Shown: positions 16,840 through 25,226, counted from the stretch's first letter. The stretch is 28,521 nt of DNA from M3 sp045133615 (GCA_045133615.1 JBGUUQ010000039.1:1-28521); one strand, 5' to 3'. Notes: generated by a model from the sequence alone, not told the origin. Numbers and translations: made by a program.

Positions 16840-18285
16840 ATGAAAAACGACATAAACACCAATCTCCCTCGACGTGACGAATGTAGCGCAGAAGTTCTTG
16901 CCGCTGCATTCAAAGCATGGAGCACAGGACACGACCTACGCGACCGTCGCCGCAGACTCAAAGCTTATACCTACGGCGACCAATGGAGCGACCTTGTGCC
17001 GGATGAAAACGGGAATATGATTCCCGAAAGAGAACTCATCATAAAATGCGGCAAAAATCCACTGACCAACAATTTATTACGCCGCCTTATAAAAACTGTC
17101 GTGGGGCGATTCCGTGCCACATGCAAAATACCGGATGAGACTACCGACTCAAAACTGGCTGCGCTATATAGCAAAAATTATCTGCCCGAACTCGACAGTC
17201 GCCTATTAGAAGAATTTTTGATATCGGGATGTGCCATACAGCGTATTGTATCGGAACATCGTCTGCAAGGCGACGGCACATGGATTGACAACGTGAATCC
17301 GGAAAAATTTTTCATAAATCCAATCATCGACCCTCGCTCTTGGGACATCGAACTTGTCGGAATGCTCCACGATATGAATTTGTCGGAAGCAATAATGCGA
17401 TTCTGTCATGGAGATCGCCGCAGAGCGGCCGCAATAAGTCGACTGATGGTTGAGGAATCTTCTGCCGATGCCGTCGATTCAGCAACGGCTTTAGGCAGTT
17501 CGATAATGGATGATGTGGATTTTTTCAGAGTCCCTGCCGGACGATGCCGACTCATTGAGATATGGACTCTCGACAGTTGCGAACGATTGCGATGTCACGA
17601 CACCGCTACAGGCGAATACTATGCAATACCGATGACACAAGAGCGAAAATTGATGGCAGAAAACCGTCGTCGACGTATTGCCCAAAAGCCCGAAATAGAA
17701 TCGAAATGGGAGATTGCAGCCGAATGGCATTGTCGGTGGATGACCCCATCGGGAGTGCTTGTCGATGAATACACCGCCCCCACCCACCCGTTTGTAGTCA
17801 AAATGTATCCTCTTACCGATGGCGAAATCCATCCGTTTGTAGAGGACGTAATCGACCAACAGCGATATGTAAATCGTCTGATTACGATGATAGATCATAT
17901 TATGGGCACTGCCGCTAAAGGAGTTTTACTTTATCCGCGAGAACAACTTCCCGATGAATGGTCGTGGAAAGATGTTGCTGAAGCATGGTCGCGCAGCGGC
18001 ACTGTCATCCCATACGAGGCACGCCGTGTCGCGACTGCACCCCAACAAATATATTCCCAAGGGACCGATGTCGGAGCATATCAGCTCTTATCATTGGAGA
18101 TGAAAATGATGGAAGATGTCTCCGGAATCGGAAGCGTACTGCAAGGCAAAGAAATGCCCTCGACCATGAGTGCCAATCTTTACGAAAAACAGACTCAAAA
18201 TGCCGCAATAGCCCTTACCGACATGTTCGCCTCATTTGAAATGTTTAGAAGCGAGCGCGACCGAAAAATGCAGTCGCAACTTTGA
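16840..18285 (+). CDS. Phage portal-like protein
   Basis: 481 residues, close to the P22/crAss-like style of portal. Features: an N-terminal helix and RRRLKAYTYGDQWSDLVPDE, where portals contact DNA and the clip region; NPLTNNLLRRLIKTVVGRFR, the wing motif with the conserved Asn and Arg; then VNPEKFFINPIIDPRSWDIE and HPFVEDVIDQQRYVNRLITM, followed by the long channel helix. The C-terminal part after SANLYEKQTQNAAIALTDMF is short, so the barrel seen in large portals is absent. Portals form a 12-subunit ring through which DNA enters a capsid, with a terminase as motor; no terminase gene is in the window. The reading frame is complete with core-like codon use. Confidence 0.75.
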   Translation: MKNDINTNLPRRDECSAEVLAAAFKAWSTGHDLRDRRRRLKAYTYGDQWSDLVPDENGNMIPERELIIKCGKNPLTNNLLRRLIKTVVGRFRATCKIPDETTDSKLAALYSKNYLPELDSRLLEEFLISGCAIQRIVSEHRLQGDGTWIDNVNPEKFFINPIIDPRSWDIELVGMLHDMNLSEAIMRFCHGDRRRAAAISRLMVEESSADAVDSATALGSSIMDDVDFFRVPAGRCRLIEIWTLDSCERLRCHDTATGEYYAIPMTQERKLMAENRRRRIAQKPEIESKWEIAAEWHCRWMTPSGVLVDEYTAPTHPFVVKMYPLTDGEIHPFVEDVIDQQRYVNRLITMIDHIMGTAAKGVLLYPREQLPDEWSWKDVAEAWSRSGTVIPYEARRVATAPQQIYSQGTDVGAYQLLSLEMKMMEDVSGIGSVLQGKEMPSTMSANLYEKQTQNAAIALTDMFASFEMFRSERDRKMQSQL

Positions 18286-18350
18286 TGCGCTCATCCCTAT
18301 TTCATCTTTTTTAAGGATAGCAGTGCATGGTTATCGCACATGCGCGGCCG

Positions 18351-18358
18351 TAAATTTG
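18351..18358 (+). promoter_or_regulatory. Possible internal -7 element before the two small genes
   Basis: TAAATTTG fits TAnnTTTG and lies in the 119-base gap after the portal gene, 46 bases ahead of the next ATG. No good -33 TTTG at the right distance. It may give a separate transcript for the two small genes. Confidence 0.3.
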
Positions 18359-18404
18359 CGATACGTTATGGTCTGTTATCTCTCATATAAATAAAAGAAA
18401 TACT

Positions 18405-18836
18405 ATGTTACAATTATATAAGTTAAGAAACGATGATTTCATACGAAGGTGCCGAAGAATGACTCTTGACGCACCGGCGGGAAAGACTCAGACGATGCGT
18501 CAAATTGTAGAAAAAGTGATTAACTCGGAGGCGCCACGCTATTACGTCACATTTGAACATGCCTACCGAATGTTGCGCAGGTGGCGCAAGGGGGCTTTTG
18601 CCGATGATTACGACCCCCTAAAAATTGCTCTTTGGAAAGAACTTGCCGACAAATCCGATGCTTTAATTAAAGAAAATCCTGCATTATGTGATTATACGGC
18701 TCTTGGGCGTATATTGGCATTCGACAAAGCTTCGCGCTTCTTCATATCCTCAAACTATGCGATACGCCTTATGCAAAAAATCATTCACGAGAACCGTCGC
18801 AACAAATACAATCACCTTCGCCATCATTCACATTAA
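18405..18836 (+). CDS. Small basic protein of unknown function in the capsid module
   Basis: 143 residues, strongly basic. It contains PRYYVTFEHAYRMLRRWRKG, a region rich in Arg/Lys and aromatics, then predicted helices ending KIIHENRRNKYNHLRHHSH with a histidine-rich tail. The pattern recalls small helical proteins seen in several Bacteroidales genomes, but I cannot name a family. The charge would suit nucleic acid binding; a small-terminase-like or DNA-packaging helper role is only a possibility. A 119-base gap with a possible -7 element separates it from the portal gene; the next gene follows after 17 bases. Confidence 0.6.
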   Translation: MLQLYKLRNDDFIRRCRRMTLDAPAGKTQTMRQIVEKVINSEAPRYYVTFEHAYRMLRRWRKGAFADDYDPLKIALWKELADKSDALIKENPALCDYTALGRILAFDKASRFFISSNYAIRLMQKIIHENRRNKYNHLRHHSH

Positions 18837-18853
18837 TTATCAAAGAAATCCTT

Positions 18854-19333
18854 ATGTCTATTGTTGTTTCCCTCAATCTATCGATAGAATCTATTGCATG
18901 CGAGATATATGCCTCTTCGGCGTTAAGGTCGGTTCTTGGCAGTTACGATCGAGATAAAATCGTTCCATTGCTCACTCGAAACCATCGTAAAGCATTAAAT
19001 TCGGTGATTGCGGATGCCTACGCCCACACAGCATTAAAAATGCTTCATCACATAAAAAATTTCGATGACCAAAATCTTGAAAATGTCGAAGACGATACAA
19101 TTCTGACTCTCGACGTATATGTCCCCGACGGATTTGCATCGAATGCGGGATTATCGTTATGTAAAGCCGTAGAGCATGCCATCGCGATGCAAGCCACCCA
19201 CATTTGCTATGTCGGAGTGGATGGAGAATTGGCAAATCGCTACGAAACACTTTCTTCAGAAGCGATAGATGCCGCCATTGCCCTAATACGAAAGGGTGGC
19301 ACATTGCCACGCATCACTCCGCATTGGTTGTGA
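18854..19333 (+). CDS. Unknown protein, last gene of the capsid module
   Basis: 159 residues, not recognised. No signal peptide or membrane segment is seen. The N-terminal part is helical (LNLSIESIACEIYASSALRS) and the middle is beta-rich with an acidic hinge (DDTILTLDVYVPDG), which would suit a small structural or neck protein, but that is position-based inference. It lies 17 bases after the basic small gene and 36 bases before the terminator hairpin. Its codon use matches the rest of the module and there is no sign of decay. Confidence 0.6.
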   Translation: MSIVVSLNLSIESIACEIYASSALRSVLGSYDRDKIVPLLTRNHRKALNSVIADAYAHTALKMLHHIKNFDDQNLENVEDDTILTLDVYVPDGFASNAGLSLCKAVEHAIAMQATHICYVGVDGELANRYETLSSEAIDAAIALIRKGGTLPRITPHWL

Positions 19334-19369
19334 CACCAATCCACACTCCACAAAAAGACTCTCATCCAT

Positions 19370-19446
19370 CCCCCGATAATGACTGTTGCACAGATAAGGC
19401 TCCTCTTATCATCGACAGCCATTGTCGGGGGAATTTTTATTTTTAT
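19370..19446 (+). terminator. Strong rho-independent terminator with a nested hairpin
   Basis: A 12-bp stem pairs 19370-19381 (CCCCCGATAATG) with 19420-19431 (CATTGTCGGGGG), with one G-U pair, and is followed by AATTTTTATTTTT. The large loop holds a second perfect 6-bp hairpin, GATAAG (19393-19398) with CTTATC (19405-19410). It separates the capsid-like operon from the AAA+ gene. Confidence 0.8.
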
Positions 19447-19470
19447 AATCACAAAAAAGTCAAAGATTAA

Positions 19471-19502
19471 TTTGGCGGGCTGAAAAACATTCCATACCTT
19501 TG
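19471..19502 (+). promoter_or_regulatory. Promoter of the AAA+ gene (-33 TTTG, -7 TACCTTTG)
   Basis: TTTG at 19471-19474 and TACCTTTG at 19495-19502 with exactly 20 bases between, a full consensus match. Transcription should start near 19509, which leaves an unusually long leader of about 350 bases before the ATG at 19858. Confidence 0.8.
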
Positions 19503-19857
19503 CCGTATCATCTCGTAGGAGCGAGATGTCGATAGCTTATTATGAATCTCACTATCTCCAATACAATCAGAAAGAACTTTTGCAATTTCGTTGACGGCAT
19601 GAATGTCGACCGACGGCGTTAGCTCGTCTTTGTAAGTCAACATTCATTCATCACGAAAACGATGTGCTCACCCTTTGGGTCGGGCAAGGACTTTTATCGC
19701 CTTGCGGTAGCTCATCGGCAGAGTTCTTTGACATGTTGTAATAAAACAGGGGTTCTCCCAAACATCAAGTAATTATCCTAAAAAACTTGTCGGTCAATCG
19801 ACCGACAACAGAGACTCTATTACCCCAATTTTACTAACTAAAAAAACGTAATAAGCT
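19503..19857 (+). promoter_or_regulatory. Long structured 5' leader of the AAA+ gene, candidate cis-regulatory RNA
   Basis: Elements seen in order: (1) at the expected transcript start, a perfect hairpin CATCTCG/CGAGATG (19509-19528); (2) a short ORF at 19542-19622; (3) a branched structure in which GATGTGCT (19661-19668) pairs with AGCTCATC (19709-19716), one mismatch, enclosing ACCCtttGGGT (19670-19680) and GCAAGG/CCTTGC (19684-19705); (4) just upstream of the ATG, a perfect 9-bp hairpin TTGTCGGTC/GACCGACAA (19787-19808) with a 4-base loop. The 9-mer TCGACCGAC occurs twice, in the right arm of the last hairpin and at the end of the short ORF (19606-19614), so the left arm (19789-19795) could pair with either. 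This suggests a switch, but no known riboswitch class is recognised. Confidence 0.55.
19542..19622 (+). CDS. Possible 26-residue leader peptide upstream of the AAA+ gene
   Basis: An ATG at 19542 opens a 26-codon frame ending at TAG 19620-19622; the peptide begins MNLTISNTIRKNFCNFVDGM and ends VDRRR. It lies within the mRNA leader, shortly after the 5' hairpin. Its last codons overlap the TCGACCGAC repeat that can pair with the hairpin before the main ATG, so ribosomes finishing this ORF could change the downstream fold. Whether it is translated is unknown. No run of one amino acid typical of biosynthetic attenuators is present; the three terminal arginines are the only unusual feature. Confidence 0.3.
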   Translation: MNLTISNTIRKNFCNFVDGMNVDRRR

Positions 19858-22470
19858 ATGAATAAAAAAGACGCAAAAATAAATACATCAGATAACATCG
19901 ACAATTTCGATGAACTTCTCAACCAATTTATCGAAAAAGAGATAGCCGACGCTAAAATATCGGAAAGCAAAGAGGAGAACTCCGAAACAGGCCGTGCCTC
20001 AATTTTGCTTGACGGCATGAAGTACGAAATCGATGCGGTAAGCGAGTCTGAAGTCCCGATGACGTTGTGTCATTTCGTTCAGAAAATAGATGATGTGGAC
20101 GATATGTCGTCGTGCATACTCCTCGGAGACGAAAAAGCAGCAATCAACTGCCGGGTAGACTATCACGAAAACGACAGTAACATGGAATATCGCTTCTATT
20201 TATTTAGCGAGGGTAATCCCAAACCGCTACTCTCCGACGACCTTGCCGAGTTTCCGGGCATAAGATTCGATTTCACCGAACCGGGCAACTATTTTCTTGT
20301 GTTTACCAATGCCATAATGTCGCCGGAGATAGAAAATGAAGGAATTTTTGAAAAGTCCGGACCTTATTTCTATCGCAAATACACCGTAATCAAACGCTCC
20401 GACAAAAATCCTAACGACACAATAAAAGTGACACGATGTGCAGCGGATATGAAACGAGACGAAATTCTTGTCGATATATCATTGACGGCCACCGACGATA
20501 GTTTTTCGATAGCGATGAACGTACGCTGCTACGACAGTTCGTTGCGCATTGTAGGCAGTAGCAGATTGCAAGAAGTTTCCATATCGAGCGGCAGCAAAAC
20601 TCGCCTACGATTCGTTGTCTCTCCCCACACAATATGGGATGACGGCGACTATCACATGGTTATCGAGGGTAATGGTCAACCGATGGCAAGATTGAAAATG
20701 TCGATTTCCGCCGATAGCGGCTTTAAGTCAAAAAAAATCGCGCTCAATACAGCCGACGAATTGGCATTTATCCTTTATCGTGCCGCGAATTTCAAAGGGT
20801 GGAACAATTATATCGAACGATTGGAATGTTTCGGCTCCGGTCGACGAAAACTTGCCTCCCTATTGCGTGAACAGGTGCTCTATGACATACGTAGCAGAAT
20901 AAATGCCCTGATAATATCTTCGGTTCGTCATTTCATCTTATTAGGCGATGCTCCACAATCAAAAAAAATGTTGGCAACCGCAATCCCGCAAATGTTTCGA
21001 TTTTCTTCGGAGTCGAGAATCTTAAAAGTCATTCACTCATCGACATTGCTTCCCCTCCCTAATGTCCCTTATCCTTATGAGAAAATCGATGATATGCTCG
21101 ACCACTCAACTCCGATATTGCTGAGAGGCATCTCGGCTCTGTTTACCGCCGACGGACAAGGTGCGTTAAGGTATCTTGTAAAAGAGTTGAAAAGCAACAA
21201 CATCACCACGCCGATATTCATCGACTGCAACCGCGCGGAGATGGAAGAATTGTTTGAGCGCGTACCCGAACTTGAGGAATTTTTTCCGCTGAAACATCGG
21301 ATTGAATTTACCTGCCCATCGGCATTGGATGTAGTGTCGATGGTCTCTCGCTCGCTACGCGACAAAGGCATGATACTCACCAAGCCGGCTGCCTGTCGTC
21401 TGTTGCAATTGGCAAAAGAACGCCACAATTGCAACAGCGAAAGCCAAGTGTTGGAATATATCGTACCGCGTATGTTGGAAGCATCGGAACGTCGTATAAC
21501 CGACCGCGTGCTGCAAGGCGAAACGCTTGAGTATTCGGAACTGTTTGGCGTAACGGCGGACGATGTGGAGCAGTCATTTGAAGTAAAATCTTCATTCAAC
21601 GATGCTATGCAACCGCTTATGGACATGGTCGGTCTCGACAATTTGAAAGAGCGATTGAGTGAATATTTCGACATGGTACGTTTCAACGCCTTACGCAAAG
21701 ACGCCGGTCTACCTGTCGATAAAGAGCAACCAAGCCACATCATTTTCACCGGCAACCCCGGCACCGGAAAAACCACAGTCGCCGGCTATATCGGCAAAAT
21801 CTATCACTCGCTCGGTCTGCTGTCGAAAGGCGAAGTGATACGAGCCGACCGCTCGCGTATAGTCGGTGAATTTATCGGACAATCGGAGCGCAACATGACC
21901 CAACTCATCGAAGAAGCAAAAGGCAACGTCCTTTTTATCGACGAGGCTTATGCATTGTGTACCGACGCTTCCGACTCCCGCGACTTCGGCCGCCACGCGC
22001 TCAATGTGCTGCTGCCGCATCTGTCCAAAGCCGATTCCGATATGCTCGTCATTCTTGCCGGCTACGACAAAGACATCGACAAGATGATGGGCATGAATCA
22101 AGGCATGTCCGGACGTTTCCCTCAACGGTTTCATTTCGATGACTACACGGCTGAGCAACTTATACAAATCGGTGTAAACCTCGCCACCAAGAAAGGCTAT
22201 CGTTTCGACAACAACGCACTCGATGCACTGCGAAAAGTCACCGACGATGCCATGACTCACAAAGATGACAAATGGAGCAATGCTCGCTGGATGGAACAGA
22301 TGATCAATGTCGGCATTCGCCCGGCGATGTCACGCCGTGTGATGCGCTCGGAAGCCACAGATGCCGACTCGCTCAGCACCATTACTGTATCCGACGTGAC
22401 AGAAGCAGTGGCACGTCTCGCACCATCTACCCAATCTCATCGTCGCGTAGGGTTCAAAATCAATCAGTGA
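19858..22470 (+). CDS. AAA+ ATPase of CbxX/SpoVK type with a beta-rich N-terminal region
   Basis: 870 residues. Residues 1-40 are charged and low complexity; about 45-285 form one or two beta-sandwich-like domains. Residues about 357-560 look like a degenerate AAA domain (FILLGDAPQSKK in place of a Walker A, PIFIDCNRAEMEELFERVPE later). The C-terminal AAA+ module is intact: Walker A GNPGTGKT (632-639), Walker B VLFIDEA (691-697), pore-loop-like IVGEFIGQSE (668-677) and arginine finger region SGRFPQRF (751-758). CbxX/SpoVK-type ATPases are hexameric remodellers, as in Rubisco activation. The substrate here is unknown; the neighbouring capsid-like proteins are candidates. It has its own promoter and long leader, and its end overlaps the polA end by 7 bases. 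Confidence 0.85.
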   Translation: MNKKDAKINTSDNIDNFDELLNQFIEKEIADAKISESKEENSETGRASILLDGMKYEIDAVSESEVPMTLCHFVQKIDDVDDMSSCILLGDEKAAINCRVDYHENDSNMEYRFYLFSEGNPKPLLSDDLAEFPGIRFDFTEPGNYFLVFTNAIMSPEIENEGIFEKSGPYFYRKYTVIKRSDKNPNDTIKVTRCAADMKRDEILVDISLTATDDSFSIAMNVRCYDSSLRIVGSSRLQEVSISSGSKTRLRFVVSPHTIWDDGDYHMVIEGNGQPMARLKMSISADSGFKSKKIALNTADELAFILYRAANFKGWNNYIERLECFGSGRRKLASLLREQVLYDIRSRINALIISSVRHFILLGDAPQSKKMLATAIPQMFRFSSESRILKVIHSSTLLPLPNVPYPYEKIDDMLDHSTPILLRGISALFTADGQGALRYLVKELKSNNITTPIFIDCNRAEMEELFERVPELEEFFPLKHRIEFTCPSALDVVSMVSRSLRDKGMILTKPAACRLLQLAKERHNCNSESQVLEYIVPRMLEASERRITDRVLQGETLEYSELFGVTADDVEQSFEVKSSFNDAMQPLMDMVGLDNLKERLSEYFDMVRFNALRKDAGLPVDKEQPSHIIFTGNPGTGKTTVAGYIGKIYHSLGLLSKGEVIRADRSRIVGEFIGQSERNMTQLIEEAKGNVLFIDEAYALCTDASDSRDFGRHALNVLLPHLSKADSDMLVILAGYDKDIDKMMGMNQGMSGRFPQRFHFDDYTAEQLIQIGVNLATKKGYRFDNNALDALRKVTDDAMTHKDDKWSNARWMEQMINVGIRPAMSRRVMRSEATDADSLSTITVSDVTEAVARLAPSTQSHRRVGFKINQ

Positions 22471-25226
22471 GCCTCCAACCAATTGTTACCAACTCCTGCC
22501 GACACCTCAAGAGGCACACGACCGGCATAAGCAGCCTGCATATCTCGTTCCACAATTTCACGGACACGTTCAAGTTCTTCGGGGACAACGTTAAACACCA
22601 ATTCGTCGTGCACCTGCATTATCATACGCGATTTCAGCCCCTCGCGCTCAAAATCGCGAGCTACATCGATCATTGCGCGTTTGATAATGTCGGCAGCACT
22701 GCCTTGAATCGGAGCATTTATTGCATTGCGCTCGGCATACCCGCGAACAACTGCATTGTGGCTGGTAATGTCAGGCAACATTCGCTTACGTCCGCAGATT
22801 GTGGTGACATATCCGGCTTTTCTGGCATTAAGAATACTCTCCTCCATATATTTCTTAATTCCGGGGAAGCTTTCAAAGTAGCCTTGTATAAGCGCTTTTG
22901 ACTCGCCGCGAGAAATACCGAGACGCTCCGACAACCCGAATGCCGAGATTCCGTAAATAATACCGAAATTGGCGGTTTTCGCATGACGGCGTTGGTCCTC
23001 CGTGACCTCTTCCAACGGGATATGATAGATCTTGGCTGCTGTGGCTCGGTGGATGTCTGCTCCGGAAAGGAATGCCTCAATCATGCTTTCATCACTCGCC
23101 AAATCTGCAATCAGGCGCAACTCTATCTGCGAATAGTCGGCGCTCATAAACAGATCGCCGGGATTGGGAATAAAAGCGCGTCGGATTTCGCGTCCGTTAT
23201 CTGTGCGTATTGGAATATTTTGAAGATTCGGGTTGGTCGATGAAATTCTACCGGTAGCCGTCACCGTCTGATTATATGAAGTATGAATCCTACCCGTTAC
23301 AGGATTTATAAGTTCGGGAAGCGCGTTGATATATGTAGCAAGAAGTTTGCGAAGCCCTCTGATGTCGAGTATCAGCCCCACCAACGGATGAGTCAAACGA
23401 TATTTTTCAAGAATCTCTTCCGTCGTGGAATATGTGCCCTTTTTGGTTCGTTTAGCTTTGGGATCGATTTGCAATCTGTCAAAAAGCACTTCTCCGACCT
23501 GCATCGGAGAGCTGAGATTAAATTCTCCGCCGGCAAGTTCATAGGCTCGAGCCTCCATCTCATGAAGCTGTGCCGTCAACCGTCGTGATTGCTCTGCAAG
23601 GACATTGACGTCGATACGCACCCCGGTCCATTCCATATCGGCAAGAACTTTCACAAACGGCAACTCTATATCGGTCATCAACGGAATCAATCCGGCATGT
23701 TCAAGTTCGGATTGGAATATACGATGCAAGCGGAGCACTAAATCCGCCGACTCACACGCTCGTAGCGCAATTTCCGCATCCGGAAGGTCAATGACTTTTT
23801 TTGAGCGGGAATCCTCTTCATAGTCGCGTGTGTAATGGCACAGATACGACACCGCTATGCCTGCAAGATTATGCTTTATCTCCGGTTGAAGAAGGTAATG
23901 AGCGACCGATGTGTCATAATATGCAGCGGTAAAATCAATGCCTCGGTTGCGTAAAACGATAATGTCACGCTTCACGTCATGACTTATGAGCAGCGCTGCC
24001 GATGAAAACAATTGCCGCAATTCCGCAATTACATCTTCCTCTCCAAGTGACAACGGAATATACGTCGCATCCCCTTTCTCTGTCGATATTGCCACCCCCG
24101 TCAGGCGAGCCGTGATGGCTTCCGCGCCTTTGGCATAGACCGAGACTCCTACTTCGGAAGCACTGCATGCACGGCTTATTATATCGCGAGCCTCATCGAT
24201 AGTGAGAGCCGTTCGGTATGAACTTTCCGATTTTGTCGGTATCATTGCGGGCTCATGTTCCGCATAAGAGAATAAATCGGGCTGGTCGAAGAGCGACGGC
24301 TGCACAGATTGAATTTGAGGTTGGATATTGTCGTTTTTATCCGTTTTTGTCAAATGTGGACGGAGACGATTGATAAACGTCTTAAATTCAAGTTGCGTAT
24401 ATATTTCGGCAAGTCGGGAATAGTCCGTTTCACCTCGTCGCAAATCATCGATTGTCATGTCAACAGGGACATCCGTCTTGATTGTGGCAAGGAACTTGGA
24501 AAAACGTATCTGTTCGGCATTTTCCGTCACTTTAAATTTCAATGCACCTTTCAGGCTTTCGGTATTGTCGAGCAGATTTTCTACCGAACCCCACTCATTG
24601 ATAAGCTTCACGGCTGTTTTTTCTCCGACACCGGGACATCCGGGAATATTGTCGATCGCATCACCCTGCAAAGCGAGCAAATCGATTACCTGTCGGGGCG
24701 ACGACAACCCATATCGTTCGCAAACCTCCTTCACCCCTCGCACTTCAAAATCGTTACCTCTGAGTGCAGGACGATACATGTACACATGGTCGGTGACCAA
24801 TTGTCCGAAATCCTTGTCGGGAGTCATCATATACGTAATAAGACCTGCATTTTCCGCATGGCGCGACAACGTACCTATTACATCGTCGGCTTCATATCCG
24901 GGCACCTCAATTACCGGAATGCCGTGAGCCGCAATAATATCCTTTATATAAGGTATTGACGCTCTGATATCTTCCGGCATAGCCTCTCGTTCTGCCTTAT
25001 ACTCCTTATATGCTTCATGTCGAAACGTCGGACCGTGAGGGTCAAAACACACGGCAATATGTGTCGGAGCCTCCTTGCGAAGTATCTCATCGAGAGTATT
25101 GCAAAATCCGAAAATTGCCGAAGTGTTAAATCCTTGGGTAGTGATACGAGGAGCTTTGATCAGTGCATAATATGCGCGATATATCAGAGCGTAAGCATCA
25201 AGCAGAAATAGCTTTTGAGCATCCAT
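22464..25226 (-). CDS. polA: DNA polymerase I (probably without active proofreading)
   Basis: 920 residues, normal length. Residues 1 to about 290 are the 5'-3' exonuclease (LFLLDAYALIYRAYYAL, GYEADDVIGTL, TPDKDF, LQGDAIDNIPGCPGVGEKTA). About 335-510 is the 3'-5' exonuclease-like domain: the first active-site motif (D-x-E) is missing, since the strand reads SEVGVSVYAKG (357-367), while HDVKRD (416-421) and YDTSVAHYLL (437-446) remain. The polymerase domain is intact: motif A SADYSQIELRLIADL, motif B RRHAKTANFGIIYG, motif C MQVHDELVF. It fills gaps in lagging-strand synthesis and repair. It is convergent with the AAA+ gene, the stop codons overlapping by 7 bases with no room for a terminator. 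Confidence 0.96.
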   Translation of the reverse strand: MDAQKLFLLDAYALIYRAYYALIKAPRITTQGFNTSAIFGFCNTLDEILRKEAPTHIAVCFDPHGPTFRHEAYKEYKAEREAMPEDIRASIPYIKDIIAAHGIPVIEVPGYEADDVIGTLSRHAENAGLITYMMTPDKDFGQLVTDHVYMYRPALRGNDFEVRGVKEVCERYGLSSPRQVIDLLALQGDAIDNIPGCPGVGEKTAVKLINEWGSVENLLDNTESLKGALKFKVTENAEQIRFSKFLATIKTDVPVDMTIDDLRRGETDYSRLAEIYTQLEFKTFINRLRPHLTKTDKNDNIQPQIQSVQPSLFDQPDLFSYAEHEPAMIPTKSESSYRTALTIDEARDIISRACSASEVGVSVYAKGAEAITARLTGVAISTEKGDATYIPLSLGEEDVIAELRQLFSSAALLISHDVKRDIIVLRNRGIDFTAAYYDTSVAHYLLQPEIKHNLAGIAVSYLCHYTRDYEEDSRSKKVIDLPDAEIALRACESADLVLRLHRIFQSELEHAGLIPLMTDIELPFVKVLADMEWTGVRIDVNVLAEQSRRLTAQLHEMEARAYELAGGEFNLSSPMQVGEVLFDRLQIDPKAKRTKKGTYSTTEEILEKYRLTHPLVGLILDIRGLRKLLATYINALPELINPVTGRIHTSYNQTVTATGRISSTNPNLQNIPIRTDNGREIRRAFIPNPGDLFMSADYSQIELRLIADLASDESMIEAFLSGADIHRATAAKIYHIPLEEVTEDQRRHAKTANFGIIYGISAFGLSERLGISRGESKALIQGYFESFPGIKKYMEESILNARKAGYVTTICGRKRMLPDITSHNAVVRGYAERNAINAPIQGSAADIIKRAMIDVARDFEREGLKSRMIMQVHDELVFNVVPEELERVREIVERDMQAAYAGRVPLEVSAGVGNNWLEAH

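Larger units (their letters stand above)
14341..19446 (+). mobile_element. Phage-derived head module (scaffold-like, capsid, adaptor, portal, two small genes), likely domesticated
   Basis: Six intact genes in one direction, with gaps of 17 to 119 bases, closed by a strong terminator at 19370-19446. Two products resemble phage head proteins (capsid and portal), one a connector. No terminase, head protease, tail, lysis, integrase or replication gene is found within the window. The block lies between the trmD operon and polA, and its base composition is close to these core genes, arguing for long residence rather than recent insertion. The capsid, connector, portal order is the reverse of the common portal, capsid, connector order. 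Confidence 0.6.

Noticed and set aside
19204..19470. 88-codon ORF across the terminator
   Set aside because: It runs through the terminator hairpin and overlaps the end of the last capsid-module gene in another frame, without a family pattern.
19700..19770. tRNA-like stretch (GGTAGCTCATCGGCAGAG) in the leader of the AAA+ gene
   Set aside because: It resembles a tRNA D-arm, but no matching anticodon stem, T-arm or acceptor stem can be formed; the AGCTCATC part pairs better with GATGTGCT upstream.
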